Source of the DNA: Dromiciops gliroides
Taxonomy: Eukaryota > Chordata > Mammalia > Microbiotheria > Microbiotheriidae
Length of the DNA: 64,000 bases
Direction of reading: 5' to 3'
NCBI RefSeq assembly: GCF_019393635.1
Contig: NC_057861.1
Span: 740,394,732 to 740,458,731 of the forward strand
Shown here one piece after another: positions 10,333 through 21,609 of this stretch; position 1 is the stretch's first letter; each line of letters starts with the position of its first letter. The position numbers and the translations under genes are program-made. Under the pieces are notes generated by a model that worked only from the letters and a program-made list of their open reading frames with translations, was not told the origin of the DNA and searched no databases.

Positions 10333-11640
10333 GCTCTAAATCTATTTTTACATGGACTTCACCTTGAGCTGGTTATTGTTTTGCCTTCTGATTTCAAAAA
10401 ATGGTGTATCTTTTTTTGAAAGGCCAACAAACAAGAAGCATTGATTTCTGCCTTTGGACAATGTCTCACCTTGGTTTTTATGTACAAAGAATGCCTTTCC
10501 TACTCAGTGTCTGTACCATAGGTTGTAAAGCTTTAAATGAGGTGGTTGTTGTTGTTGTTTTTAAGTTCATCTTTGACAAAAACTGGAACTTCTACACATT
10601 GGTGCCATAGGTCTGGGTTTTGTTAACAATTACTGTTGTGTGGGTACAAAAGGATGGCTATGGGCAGTCCATCGTTGAGAAATGCCCACCATCGTAATTA
10701 TCTTAAATCTGACAGTGACCAATCCTCATTAGTAAAGACACTAATTGATATCCCCTTCAGCCTTACCAGGTCAAATGGTTAGCCATTCTGCCCACTTCGG
10801 GATAATGAATGCTGAAGGCACAAACCCCCTTCTTGTTATTCAAACAACAAATCTCTGTCTGGATTTTTTTTTTTTAGCATTGAACTAGTTCTTTTTGAAT
10901 CATCTAGACATTTGTGTTTAAAGTTTGAATTTTCACATGGTTTCCCATGGCATTCTTTGTATCCATTTTTTGGTTAAGGGAACAGAAGCACTCCTCATAG
11001 AATGGCTGAATTGAAATAAAGGGCTGTTTTGTCCTCAGTAGTATACTTCTACTATTGTTGTATGTTAGAGAACCATAGACCACTGTAGTCCTTGAAGAAC
11101 TGAAATGAAGAATCTTCCAAAGGGCAGTGGACATGAAGACACATCAAGGGGGTTGAGCAACATGTAATACATAACAAATGGGGAATTATCCTGGAAAAGG
11201 AGAATAATATCAAATACATGTAGAATAAAAAAAAAGAAAAAGAAAAAAGAAAATGGGCTTAGCACATGCTGAGTGCATGGGAAAACCAATGGGCAAGCCA
11301 CATTCTTGCCTGGCATCTTTGTGATGTCAGGAGAATTTAAGTCAGAAGCTGAGCATATTGGCTGTACCCTCTGTGGTGAACTTATGAGAGGACATGAATA
11401 TGAGATGCCTAAGATGAACAAGCATAAATAGGTTACCAGCTGCATCATTGGTGGGAGTGCCTACATTGATTAGATCATGGAGCCCTCAGAGTATTAGAGT
11501 AAATTGGCTGTGGTCAGAAACTAGTCAAATTCATTTCCATAAGAGACATTTGTCTGTATCCTTAGCTCTAAAATGAGTTGCTTATACCACCACTCCATAT
11601 GTTCCTGAATGGGAGAATCTTGGAAGGAGGGACTCCAGAA
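10333..11640. other. No recognised repeat; single-copy-like
   Basis: About 1.3 kb without a recognised element. It includes a short (GTT)n run at 10543-10559, a poly(T) at 10865-10876 and an A-rich stretch at 11226-11252. Minus-strand frames of 76 and 127 codons (10904-11448) read through the A-rich stretch and show no domain. Confidence 0.4.
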
Positions 11641-11820
11641 TCATCATGATGCAAGGGAATTTGTAAGCGAAAGTCCTGAATTCAAATCCCAGCTTAGATT
11701 CTTGCTAGCCTTTGCCGGTGGGAAATTTACATCATCTATCTAGACTCCAGCTCTCTCACCTGTAAAACAAAGTAGTTGCTCTCCAAGGTCCTTTTCAACT
11801 CTAAATCCTACCTTTCCTGG
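11641..11820 (+). mobile_element. MIR-like SINE
   Basis: 'cctgaattcaaatcccagct', then 'ctctctcacctgtaaaacaa', then 'ctccaaggtccttttcaact' and 'ctaaatcct': the MIR order with a degraded CORE. Confidence 0.65.
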
Positions 11821-11904
11821 TCAAAACCCTAGCTAGGGGATGGATCTCCCTGGTAGCATGCACTATAAGTGGTTATCTAGCCCCTACTCAAACACTTCAT
11901 AGGA

Positions 11905-12090
11905 TCACAGGTTTAGAGCTGGGAGAGCGCTTGGCATCCAATGCCCTCATTTTACAGATGAAGACACAAAGGCAGAGGTAGTTGACCTGCCTTGTCTAAG
12001 ATGCACGACTAGTTTCTGAGTTAGGATTTGAACTCATCTTCCTGACTTGAAGACTAGTGCTCTAATGGGAACTATATTACCTTATTGCTG
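11905..12090 (-). mobile_element. MIR-related SINE, reverse strand
   Basis: 'gatcacaggtttagagctgg', 'ctcattttacagatgaagac', 'ggatttgaactcatcttcct'. This is the common reverse-MIR pattern that starts with 'tagagctgg'. Confidence 0.6.
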
Positions 12091-12364
12091 GATGTAGCCT
12101 TTGTTTCTGAAATCATGCATGTAAGAAATGTGTGAAGGCCCTACACACTGCTGGCAATGTATTCCCTGCATGGGATTGATCTCAGGCCTGAGCTTCACTT
12201 TCCAAATCTTTTTTCCATGAAGGATTAGCAGATAGAACTCCCAAATACATCACTGCACTGAGAATCCTGGGAGTGCAGTGCTGCAAGCTTCAATTGCAAT
12301 ACTAGATACTAAGAGCCATTGTTATATGCAGGGGTGGGAAATGAAGACAAGTATGACCTAGGAC

Positions 12365-12565
12365 TGTGGGTTTAGAGACACAAAGGACCATAGAAATTTT
12401 CTAGTCCTATCCCTTCATTTTACAAATGAAGAAACTGAGGCTCAGAACAGTTAGCTGATTTACCTAGGGCCACACAGCTAATAAGTGTCAGGGGCAATAT
12501 TTGGACCTAGGCCTTCCTGATTTGAAGGCCAGCATTCTAGCTAGTATACCACACTGTCTTTCTGT
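12365..12565 (-). mobile_element. MIR-related SINE, reverse strand
   Basis: 'ttcattttacaaatgaagaa', 'actgaggctcagaacagtta', 'agggccacacagctaataag', 'ggacctaggccttcctgatt'. Confidence 0.7.
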
Positions 12566-12569
12566 CCAC

Positions 12570-13420
12570 AGTTAAAGAAGTAATCAAGTCGTAGAGATGA
12601 GTTTTGAATGCAGATCCTCTCACTCCACACCCGAGGTGTTTTTAAAAGTGTGGCTTTCAACAAGTAATGGAATATTGAGGTTGTTCCAGCCATGATTTCC
12701 TTGAGCATTGAGGCTGTGTTGGGTGTCTGCAGCCTTGTTGATATAATGAATTATATACCCTCCCATAACCTCATAGTGCAACCCTATAATCTTAAATCAG
12801 AAAAAAAAAACCCACTGTGCCATTTTTCTTTGGCCTCTTCGGTTGTTCTGTCTCCCCATGATTTAGCTTGTATTCATAACAAAACAATGAAAATGGTGGA
12901 GCAGCTTCTTTTAAGGTCTTTATAGAAAAGGCACCTCTGCCTTCCCAACACTGGGCTGATGTTATAATGTAGAGCTCTAAGACACTACTTTCACCCCTAA
13001 TTGTCACTACCACTAGCCACAGTTCTATACCATCATTAGCCCAGTAGGAAATGCCCAAGGAATCTCAAATCCAACACAAGCTGTAACATTTCTGCAAAGA
13101 GTTCTGAAATGGAAGTACAGAGCTGATAGAAGCCATGGCATTTCCATTCAGAGTTTGACTCTCCCAAGTACTCACCCATGAAGCGACCACTTCAGGAGAA
13201 AGAATTTCTTCTAAATATTTGTGTTCTTACCCTCCCCCACATGCTATATGACAGAACAGGACCTCGGTTGTATTTATTTATCTCTTCATTACATAGCAGA
13301 GACAAGTTTTGAAGGCTGTAAGGATTCTAGGAAGCAGAATAGGGGAAGTAGTGAATTCCAGGTATGGATTTCCATTGCTTTGCACATAGTAGGCAAATCA
13401 TGAACATTAGCCCAATTGGT
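12570..13420. other. No recognised feature
   Basis: Single-copy-like. Small frames on both strands (for example 12692-12925 and 12792-13058) overlap each other and have no recognisable product. Confidence 0.4.
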
Positions 13421-13424
13421 CAAA

Positions 13425-13580
13425 GTATTTAGAGCTGGAAAGGGCCATAGAGGTCATGTGGTTGACTCCCCTCATTTTACAGAAAGGGACATTGAGGCCC
13501 AGAGAGACAAAGTAGCTTACCAAAGGCAACACAAATAACAAGTGGAGGAGTCAGATGTCCTGAGTTCAAATCTAGTGGCA
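13425..13580 (-). mobile_element. MIR-related SINE, reverse strand
   Basis: 'tttagagctggaaagggcca', 'cctcattttacagaaaggga', 'cattgaggcccagagagaca', with the CORE decayed after that. Confidence 0.65.
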
Positions 13581-13606
13581 CCACTTGGTGAAGCTAAGAT
13601 TTGAAG

Positions 13607-13608
<2 letters not shown>

Positions 13609-13683
<75 letters not shown>
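13609..13683. repeat. (AT)n microsatellite
   Basis: About 75 bp of nearly perfect alternating AT with one TTTATA interruption at about 13668. It is self-complementary, so it can form a hairpin or cruciform. Confidence 0.97.
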
Positions 13684-13684
<1 letters not shown>

Positions 13685-13699
13685 TAAGAAGCGGAAATG

Positions 13700-13835
13700 A
13701 AGAAAGAATTTCAGGTATGGGAGTGCAGAGTATACAAAATGACAGAGAGAGGAAGTGGAAAGGCAAGTTTAGGGAAGAGCTTTTAGGCCAATTTGGCTGG
13801 AGTGTGGAGCACAGAGAGGGAAGTGTCACTAAATA
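13700..13835. mobile_element. Fragment of an unnamed ancient mammalian repeat, middle part
   Basis: 'aggtatgggagtgcagagta' and 'ggccaatttggctggagtgt' match my memory of a widespread repeat whose other parts appear here at 16.4, 36.9, 43.3, 56.8 and 60.6 kb. I cannot name the family with confidence. Confidence 0.45.
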
Positions 13836-14274
13836 AGGCTGGAGAAACAAACTCTAGCCAAACTATAGATACATAATACATGAGATAAGGGGGGTTGCAT
13901 TCTTCCCAAGAGATAATAAGTAACAACTGAAGATTTTTGAGCAGCCGAGCCTGCTGTGTCTTCAGGTATTCACCTTGGCACTTGGATGGAGGTTGGAATC
14001 TAGTAGAATGTGGTATCAAATTTCTAGAAATCATTGAAACCCTGATTCCTGGGTTAAAATGTGAGCACCTATTATTAGCCATCTATCTCCACTTCTTTAG
14101 AATGCCTACCAGTCATTGGACTCTTAACTATATATTTTGTCCTTAGTTAGCTTTTTATATTTTTTTTGTCCAGACATATGATTTCTCTGATGTTGGTGAT
14201 GGACATCAGCAGCTAATTTGGCTGAGTCACTGAGAAGTCGAGTTCCCTTTAATTGTATTGCAGAATCTGTCAAA
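13836..14274. other. No recognised feature
   Basis: Single-copy-like. Overlapping short frames on both strands without motifs. Confidence 0.4.
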
Positions 14275-14485
14275 GGTAGACCTTGAACTCAGATCTTCTT
14301 GCGTTCAAGGCCGGCCCTTTGCCTTGATGGCCCTTATGCCATGATGGCATCATGTGACAGTGGAGAAAAGTGGCTTTGAACTCACTCTCTCCCTGCCCTC
14401 TATTTCCTGATGTCTAAAATGAATGGGTCAGAATTAATGACCTCTGTGATCCTTTCTCCTCTAAATCTAGGATGCCATGGTTTTT
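14275..14485 (+). mobile_element. Probable MIR fragment
   Basis: A late-MIR 3' half: 'gatgtctaaaatgaatgggt', then 'gacctctgtgatcctttctc' and 'ctctaaatctagga'. The 5' half is unclear. Confidence 0.45.
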
Positions 14486-14740
14486 CTGATATAGATGTTC
14501 TATATTATCCTTAGTGGGGAATATATTTTGGATCCTTCCAAGACCTTGGGGGTCCTTCATAAACATTTAAGGGCTGGGTGGCTCTACTTGTTCTGTTATG
14601 AGATTAGGAGATTATTCAATGTCGTGTCTCTATACCCTGTATATGGTGTGTTGGAAAACTGGAGCCAACAAGAAAACATGGGTTAGTGAATAGAATTCAT
14701 TTGGATGCTAGAGGCTGACATTCTCTAAAAGAATGCCCTA

Positions 14741-15260
14741 ATTAGCTTTAGCCAAATATCTCCAACTGCCCTTTGGATGTCCCTTTGCTCCCTCTTTACC
14801 TGTAGGATCAACTATCAGTTCCCCTGTTTGGCTTTTAAAGGCCTTCCCAACCTGAACCTAATCCATATTTCTAGTTTTGCAATATGACATTGCCGCACTC
14901 TAAGGTCCAGCTAAATAGAACTTGCTGTTCCTCCCATAGGACAGCCCATCTCCCATCCCCCATGCCTTTGACCTACCTATCCCTCATACCTGGAATGTGT
15001 TCTGCCCTCACTTCTAGCTCTTAGAATAGTGTGATTACTTCAGAATTCTTAGTTACTTTCCTAATTCCCTTCCCTCAGCTGCTATTGTCCTCCCCCATCA
15101 AGAACAGTTTACTTGCATATGCTTATTTATGTGTGTGTGGTCTCCCTCAATAAAATATAAGCTCCTTGAGGACAGGCAGCTCTTCATTTTTTCCCTTTCT
15201 ATCCCTAGCACTCACAACATGCCAGATATAGTAAATCCTTAATATATACTTGGCTATTTG
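14741..15260 (+). mobile_element. L2-like LINE 3' region
   Basis: It shows the familiar series 'ccctgtttggcttttaaagg', 'atacctggaatgtgttctgc', 'aaaatataagctccttgagg' and 'ctatccctagcactcacaac'. It is degraded, with no usable ORF. Confidence 0.7.
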
Positions 15261-15359
15261 TTCTAAAACCTGGATTGACTTTTCTTGAAATTGAATTAGC
15301 CATTTATTTGACTGAACTACCCGAGCATTCACTCATTGGATAAATCCTTTAGGTACATC

Positions 15360-15850
15360 TATTTGTCAGTCAATGAGCATTTATTAAACTCTTACTATCA
15401 TATGCTGCAACTTGCAGCACACAATGGGCACACAGAGGCAAAAATACCATCCTGCTCACATTTGTGTACCTCACGTTCTTTTTTTTATATTTTATTTCCC
15501 CCAATTACATGTAAAAACAATTTTTTAACGTTCACTTTAAATTTTTTTGAGCTCCCAATTCTCTCCTCTCTCCTTCATTGAGAAGGCAAGCCATTTAATA
15601 TAGATTATACAGGCTCAGTCATGGAAAACATACTTTCATATTAGGAACTTAGGTTCTAATGGGGTAGAGTACATGCATATAACTATGTACATACCATCAG
15701 TGGATAGAAAGAGGTAAAATATTTGGGCCCGATCTGCCAGGACCAAAAATCTAGTTGGATGATGAACATAATTGGGCCAATAATGAGTATAAACAGTCTG
15801 TAAGGCCTTGTGCAGGACATTGAGACTCCAAAGAAAAGGGGAAGTTGGCA
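15360..15850. mobile_element. Ancient repeat ('tactatgtgccaggcac' family), split by an L1 end
   Basis: 15363-15477 holds 'gagcatttattaaactctta' and 'gcacacagaggcaaaaatac'. 15646-15850 continues it with 'ggaacttaggttctaatggg' and 'catgcatataactatgtaca'. An L1 3' end lies between, so the repeat is older than that L1 insertion. Confidence 0.5.
15478..15645 (-). mobile_element. Truncated L1 3' end, reverse strand
   Basis: Poly(T) is followed by 'tttcccccaattacatgtaa', 'cgttcactttaaattttttt', 'gagctcccaattctctcctc' and 'gagaaggcaagccatttaat'. This is the same L1 3' terminus as at 25.6 and 52.2 kb. Confidence 0.8.
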
Positions 15851-16390
15851 GATTAAAGATTAGAGTAAATTCACCACAAGGAAGACAGAGACAGCAGCTG
15901 ATTGTCCAAATGAAAAAGTGTTGGGGTTTGGTGTCGTTGAGGGTGGGGGAAGAGAAGGAGGGAAGGAGGGAGAAGAAGGAGGTGATAGCAAGTCAGGCCA
16001 CAATGTTAAAAGCAAAAATGAACAGAATTTCTTCTGGGACATAAATCTGCCTGAAAACAGACTTGGGACAGAGGCTGAGAAGGTGCTCATCCATTTTCCA
16101 AGCTGTGCAGGGACCTCTAACTCAAAGTCAATAATTGTTCAAGGACAGGGATGATAATAAATGATCGGGGAGTGACCTGCTTCTAGAGCAAGTGGGACTA
16201 GGGGGTGGACTGGATACTGATATTGCTTGAAAAAGACGCAAGTTTTGATCCTCTGCCTGCTGGGCTGCTGTGTCCACTGGGACATTTACCCTGAGCTTTC
16301 TTAGTCTGGCAGATTTCTGGGGCAGCTTTGAGCATCCAAGAAGGGTTTCTCTGGCTGGTTGAATGAGAGTTGTTCAGATATACTCTGACT
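15851..16390. other. No recognised feature
   Basis: Contains a G/A-rich stretch at 15930-15985. A 162-codon minus-strand frame (16198-16686) is low-complexity at its start because it reads through the microsatellite beyond 16620; I do not support it as a gene. Confidence 0.4.
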
Positions 16391-16394
16391 TGAT

Positions 16395-16520
16395 GTTTGT
16401 GTATGGATATACGAATAAACATTTGTGTGCCAAACACAGTGCTAACCACTGGGGATACAATTAATAAAAAGAAACAGTCCCTGCCCTCAAGGATCTTACA
16501 ATCTAAAAGGGGAGACAACA
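16395..16520. mobile_element. Ancient repeat fragment (first part)
   Basis: 'aaacatttgtgtgccaaaca', 'aaccactggggatacaatta', 'agtccctgccctcaaggatc' and 'ttacaatctaaaaggggaga'. Same family as at 43.3, 56.8 and 60.6 kb. Confidence 0.55.
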
Positions 16521-16617
16521 CACAAAAGGAGGCAGAAAAGTGGGGGTGTGGTGTGGAGGGTGAATACCACAGGGTATCTAGATCCAGGGAGTGGAAATGA
16601 GGCAGAGCAGCAGATGA

Positions 16618-16703
16618 AGAGTGAGGGGAGAGACAAAGACAGACTAAGAAAGAGAGACAGAGACAGAGAAAGAGAGAGACACACACAGAGACATTCCTTT
16701 TTC

Positions 16704-16739
<36 letters not shown>

Positions 16740-16865
16740 TGTCTGCACATATGTCTGCACTTATGTACCCATGTACATACACATGCCTACATAAACCTAT
16801 ATATACATAGGTATTGTATGTGTACATATACATTTGTACAGCTATACATACATATATGTATGCAC
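16618..16865. repeat. Compound microsatellite: GA-rich, (AT)n, then TATG/ACAT
   Basis: GACAGA-type units to about 16690, a pure (AT)n at 16708-16737, then imperfect TGTACATATACAT units. Confidence 0.9.
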
Positions 16866-17261
16866 ATGTCTCTTTAGATGGATGTAACTTCTTTAAAACA
16901 AGCAATGAATTTCTTTTAAGAATTTTTATTTATTTTTATTCTGAACTTAAACACCAGATAAAATGGGAATTTCCAGATATATGGAACAGAAAACGAAGAT
17001 TGTGCCTGAAACTCTGAATATCTATTATGTACAGCTTGCTTTTCTTTTTAAGTACATAATAAATTCAGCCTGTCACTTTACAAACTGCTTTGCTTGTCTG
17101 TGAGGAACACTGGATTTCACGTCCATTCTCATTTAATGTTCTCCATTCTAGGAAGGACAAAAGTAAATTTTTAAAGAATGTTTCTCTCTGATTGACTTAG
17201 AATCAAAGAATGTCCACACTGAGAGGGGACTTAGGGATCATCTATTCCAACTGTTAGTTTA
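16866..17261. other. No recognised feature
   Basis: AT-rich, single-copy-like. The last 60 bases ('gagaggggacttagggatca') may be a MIR-related remnant. Confidence 0.4.
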
Positions 17262-18130
17262 ATCATTTTGGAAGTCTTACTGCCATGTCTATCACTATGA
17301 GATGCCTTGAATCCATTCCTTTCTCTTCACTCACCCAACTTCCACCCTAGCTTCGTTCCTCAGCATTCCTTGCCTAGACTATATAATACGTTCACAATGA
17401 ATCTTCCTGTTTCCAACCTCTTCCCTCCTCAGTCCATCATCTGCCCAATTGCCCAACTGATATTCTCAAAATAAAAATGTGTCCTTATCACTCCTGTACT
17501 GGGGAAAAACAAAACAAAACTTTAGTGTGTGCCTATTGTTCCTAAGATAAAATACAAAATCATCAAACTAGCATATAAAGTTCTCCCAGTTGTACTATGC
17601 ATTACTTCCTTCCAGATGTTCTCTCTTTCAGTTGAAATAGCCAACTAGCCAATCCATATAAATGGATTGAGTCAAGTGTTAGAATGATATATATCTATAT
17701 AGATATATATTTATACATGTATACACATATGTATGTGTATATATTTATAGATACAAACATGTGTGTATGTATATTTATATACACACATATGTATGTATAT
17801 TTATATATACACACATGTGTATGTGTATACATACACACATATATACATACACACACATATATATACATATACACACACATACATACACACACACACACAC
17901 ACACATATATAATTCTAACTCTTGACTCAGTAGGAATTTCCAAGAGGAATCTCCCATGTCTGGAATGCACTTCCTCTCTACCTCTTCCTCTTAGCATCTG
18001 TCGCCTCCTTCAGAATTCTACCTTTGAAATTGTCACCTCCCACATCTACCCTTTCCTGATCCCCAAGATATGAGTCCTCTTCCTCTTAAGCCAGTCAACA
18101 TGCATTTATGAAGTGCTTCTGCTAAAGCAA
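17262..18130 (+). mobile_element. L2-like LINE 3' region interrupted by a microsatellite
   Basis: 17380-17660 shows 'cctgtttccaacctcttccc', 'ttgcccaactgatattctca' and 'cctaagataaaatacaaaat'. 17930-18070 continues with 'tctggaatgcacttcctctc'. The array at 17684-17912 sits between them. Confidence 0.6.
17684..17912. repeat. TA/TATG/AC microsatellite array
   Basis: About 230 bp of TATATA, TATGTATA and ACACAC blocks ending in a clean (AC)n. Long frames here on both strands are made only of this repeat. Confidence 0.95.
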
Positions 18131-18174
18131 AAACACGGTCTCTCTTGCTTTGAATTACTTTGTGTATATTTTGT

Positions 18175-18345
18175 GAGAGGGAGCATGGTATAGTAAATAG
18201 AGATCTGGTCTTGGAATCAGGAAGATTTGTGTTCAAGTCTCCTCTGACACTGACTGTGTGATCCTGGACAAGTCACTTAAGATCCAATAACCTGAGCAAT
18301 TCTCTAAAAGGATAAGTTGCAGGATAGCAGATCTCGCTCTGGTTC
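18175..18345 (+). mobile_element. MIR-like SINE
   Basis: 'gagcatggtatagtaaatag', 'ggtcttggaatcaggaagat', 'actgtgtgatcctggacaag', then a decayed 3' half. Confidence 0.75.
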
Positions 18346-18599
18346 CAGGAGGATCATGATCAGGAATTCCTAACTCCATTAATAACCTAGATGACTCTAG
18401 AACATCACCATATATAACAAGTCTGTATTTATTACCTGAATAAATCTTATATTTCTCTTGTAAAAAAGAAAAAAAAAGGTGAGGACTCTTTCATTTTTGC
18501 CTTTGTAACCCCAGTGCTTAACCCAGTTCTTCACACAAAATAGCTGTTTGGTTTTTCTCATGAGGATTTGCTAGTATGATCTTAGCCCTTTCTTACTCC

Positions 18600-18790
18600 C
18601 ATTTAATAGTGCTTGCTTCCTTCATGAAATTCTTTTATATTTACATATCTGTGTATATTTTTCATCCCCTGGAAATATAAGCTTCCTGTGGGCAAGGACT
18701 ATTCCTCATTTTTATGGTCTTTGTATGGCCCAAACCTAGCACATTGCTTTGCATGGAGCAGATGCTAAACCAATATTTGTTGCTTTGGGG
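18600..18790 (+). mobile_element. L2-like 3' end
   Basis: 'gaaatataagcttcctgtgg', 'gcaaggactattcctcattt', 'aacctagcacattgctttgc', matching the L2 terminus. Confidence 0.65.
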
Positions 18791-19235
18791 AAACTAAGGC
18801 CCAGGGAGATTAAAGGATTTACAAGAGGCCAGTCCTGGTATTTGTAAGCAGGTCTGATGACTCTAAGACCAGGACTTTGTACAACTTTTTGTATTTCTTG
18901 GAGGAGGATGCATGAAAATAGCAGAAACCTTCATGTAGCAGAAAGAAATGCATCCACAGATTCATGGTTGAAGGTGCCCTGTTCTTGAGACTTAGGATAG
19001 GCATATGTGATAATGTCCTTAAGGTCCTACTTTCCAAAACTTTCCAAGGAATCATGCAGTCAGTTACTGATGATGTCAATCTGTACAGGCCCATTTAATG
19101 TATATACTTCTTATGATCCACAGCCTCTAGTCTTCCCCTTAATCCTTATTCTGCCCACTAGAAGGAAAGAAACAATTTCCCTCCCTTCCTTTTTCCCCTG
19201 AAGTTTTACAAATGGACATTTCCTGGAGGTCTTAG
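18791..19235. other. No clear feature
   Basis: 'aaactaaggcccagggagat' at about 18790 suggests a MIR remnant. The rest is single-copy-like. Confidence 0.4.
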
Positions 19236-19395
19236 AGTAGTAACACAATACAATGAGAAGAAGGCAGGTCTATGTGCAAATCCTAATTTTATCATTTCCC
19301 ATCTAGATGATTTTGGACAAGTCATTTCACCCATTTTCTCTGTTTCCTCATCTGTAAAAAGGTAGGGCAGGGTTAGACTGGATGATAGGCATCAC
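19236..19395 (+). mobile_element. MIR-like SINE
   Basis: 'caggtctatgtgcaaatcct', 'ttggacaagtcatttcaccc', 'gtttcctcatctgtaaaaag', 'gttagactggatgat'. Confidence 0.7.
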
Positions 19396-19640
19396 CTAGC
19401 CCAACCTATACCTGAAATATAAATTTCCTCTCCAGCATCTTCAACAAGTAATTATCCTGCCTTCACTGGAAGAGAACTTTAAAGAGAATCTGTTCTGTTT
19501 CTAAACCATTCTAATTGGTAGGAAGCTTTCTCGGACTGAGCTGCAATATGCCTCTTGGTAATTTATTCCTAGTTCTGCTCTCCTGTGCTCTTTTCTTTGG
19601 CTAGCTCTAAATCCTTCGACTAAGCTTCTTTTGCTTTTGG
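19396..19640 (+). mobile_element. CR1/L3-like LINE fragment
   Basis: 'attctaattggtaggaagct', then 'taatttattcctagttctgc' and 'tctcctgtgctcttttcttt', parallel to the better-preserved copy at 36.1 kb. Confidence 0.5.
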
Positions 19641-19945
19641 TCCCCTACCCTGACACAATGATACCACTACCTTTTTAGAGATTAGGAAATGAGAAGAGTG
19701 AGGATTCATGGAGCTGAGCACTGCAGGCAGCCAAAGTCCGAAACCCTCATTTTGATGATGAAGAAACCTATACTGAGAGAGGTTAAATAGCTTGTCCAAA
19801 GTCACACAAAGTGAGAGGAGGAGAAGCTTGCACATCGACCTCCAGCAAACCCACCAGTGAATAGATGATATAAAATGGTATTGTGGCCCATGGAAGGGCC
19901 AATCATCTGAAAAGGTGTGAAGCAGACCTTTAGGAAACAATGTTT
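19641..19945 (-). mobile_element. Sequence with a reverse MIR remnant
   Basis: 'accctcattttgatgatgaa' and 'ttgtccaaagtcacacaaag' at 19740-19815 fit a reverse MIR. The flanks are unassigned. Confidence 0.45.
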
Positions 19946-19949
19946 AGTA

Positions 19950-20065
19950 GTATGGAAGTTTCTTGAGGGGAGAGATTAGCTTTCTTTTGTCTTTGCATCT
20001 CCAGTATCTGGCATAGTGCCCAGCATGCAGTGGGTACTCAATAAATGCTCATTTGAGTTAGATTG
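19950..20065 (+). mobile_element. L2-like 3' end
   Basis: 'ctttgcatctccagtatctg', 'catagtgcccagcatgcagt', 'ggtactcaataaatgctca'. Confidence 0.7.
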
Positions 20066-21020
20066 CTAGAGGAGGTAAATCAGAACATCAGGACAACCTT
20101 CCAACACCCTCCATTTGTCTTACCCTGTCTCAATTGTTTGGCTGTTTCTAGATTCACAGGAAGCAAGATTCTATTCCATTTTATTGCCTGACTCTAGAAT
20201 GAATTTGGTCCTCATTAAATGTTTTTTTGTTTTGTTTTGTTTTTTAATGCTCAACAGCTTCCAGACAAGAAGGCATCTTGGACAAATCCCAAGGCAAGAA
20301 GAGAAAGTGGGTCTCCTCATCCAGGATGTCATCATATTGGCCATGAAGCTGAGCAGGATCGATCAATTATCCCTTCCAAAGAATACAGCCTCCTCCTTGA
20401 CCTAACCCTTGATTACCTACCCATGGGCAGGTTGTTAGATGTACACTTCCATCAGAATGACTGCCGGGCTCTTTTTCCCTTCTATGGTTTTACTCATACC
20501 CATTCTCCCCTTGGCTTTGCAGTTTAGACCAGCAGCTGTCCCTGGTCCTGCTTGGAAATAAAGCATTTGTTAAAAACGTCTGTGATGTGGTGGCTCTGTT
20601 AGAAAACTCTTCTCCCTGTGCTACTTATTACTGTCCAGAAGGTACCTAAAGAAGTCAATCTCTTGAAGCTATTGTACTCTCGTCAAAAGCAGAGCTTTGT
20701 TACAGGCTAGATAAGATAAACCTGGAGGAGAAGAGCACTGGTTTTGCCAGATGAGATATGGAGACAGGAAATGCATAAGCTTTCTTAAGATCTTATATTC
20801 CTCTCCTGTTTCTAATGGGGTGATTCCGAACTCCCAGATCTGAAGGAAGCATAATCACACAATAAACTTGAGGAGATTAATGAATGCAGAATGATGTGGG
20901 GGGGAGGGACATCAGGCAGGAAGGAAACTGCTTCTACCCCCTCCTCACATGCCACATACATCTTTCATGGCCTTTGATTCCTAAGCATTCACTATGCTTG
21001 CACTGCAGATGGAATGATTA
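20066..21020. other. No recognised feature
   Basis: About 950 bp of single-copy-like sequence. Open frames at 20115-20405 and 20219-20527 overlap in different frames and show no family motif. Confidence 0.4.
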
Positions 21021-21205
21021 ATGGCAGACTTCCTTAAGCAGGAAACACTCCCTGAAGAGTCAGAAGACCCAAGTTCAGTTTCCCTTCTGACATTTACTCC
21101 CTTTGCTGACTGACTAACTAACCTTAGGAAAGCCTCTAAATCTTTTCTGTAAAATGAAAGGGTTGGGTTGAATGACCTTTGAGGCACTTTATGGCTCTAA
21201 ATCTA
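21021..21205 (+). mobile_element. MIR-like SINE
   Basis: 'agtcagaagacccaagttca', 'aacctctaaatcttttctgt'-like text, 'ttgggttgaatgacctttga', 'atggctctaaatctaggtt'. Confidence 0.65.
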
Positions 21206-21609
21206 GGTTCCTAAGATTTCTTTCTTCCAGTGTATTCAAAGGGACCAGAAAGATGGGAGGGAGGAAGAGATAAAACAAATAAATAGCATTACCATAATGA
21301 AATTGGAAATGAACTCTGCCTTAAAGAAAGAATTCTTTCTCAAATAACTCTGCTCTATCTACCCCCTACCTCACACACTGTGGTTTTATAGCCTTGTAAG
21401 ATAATTTATTCAGTATATAAGAGGTAGCTTGGCATAGAGCTTGGAGACAGGAGACCTTGGGAAACAGACATGGACTTGTTATGTAATTGTGGATAATGAC
21501 TCAAAGTCTCTGAGCATTTATTGGTGCCCACATCCATAATAGGTGCATAATAAACCAGATACTAGCAACTTCAGAGGTACATATATATTGTAATCTGCTC
21601 CCTTCCCCC
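21206..21609. other. No clear feature
   Basis: The end (21420-21540) carries a weak MIR pattern ('gtagcttggcatagagcttg'). The rest is unassigned. Confidence 0.4.

Noticed and set aside
16198..16686. 162-codon minus-strand frame
   Set aside because: Its start is a low-complexity Leu/Ser/Cys run from a GA-type microsatellite, and the rest shows no domain.
17684..18073. Long Tyr/Ile/His-rich frames on both strands
   Set aside because: Translation of TA/TATG/AC microsatellite.
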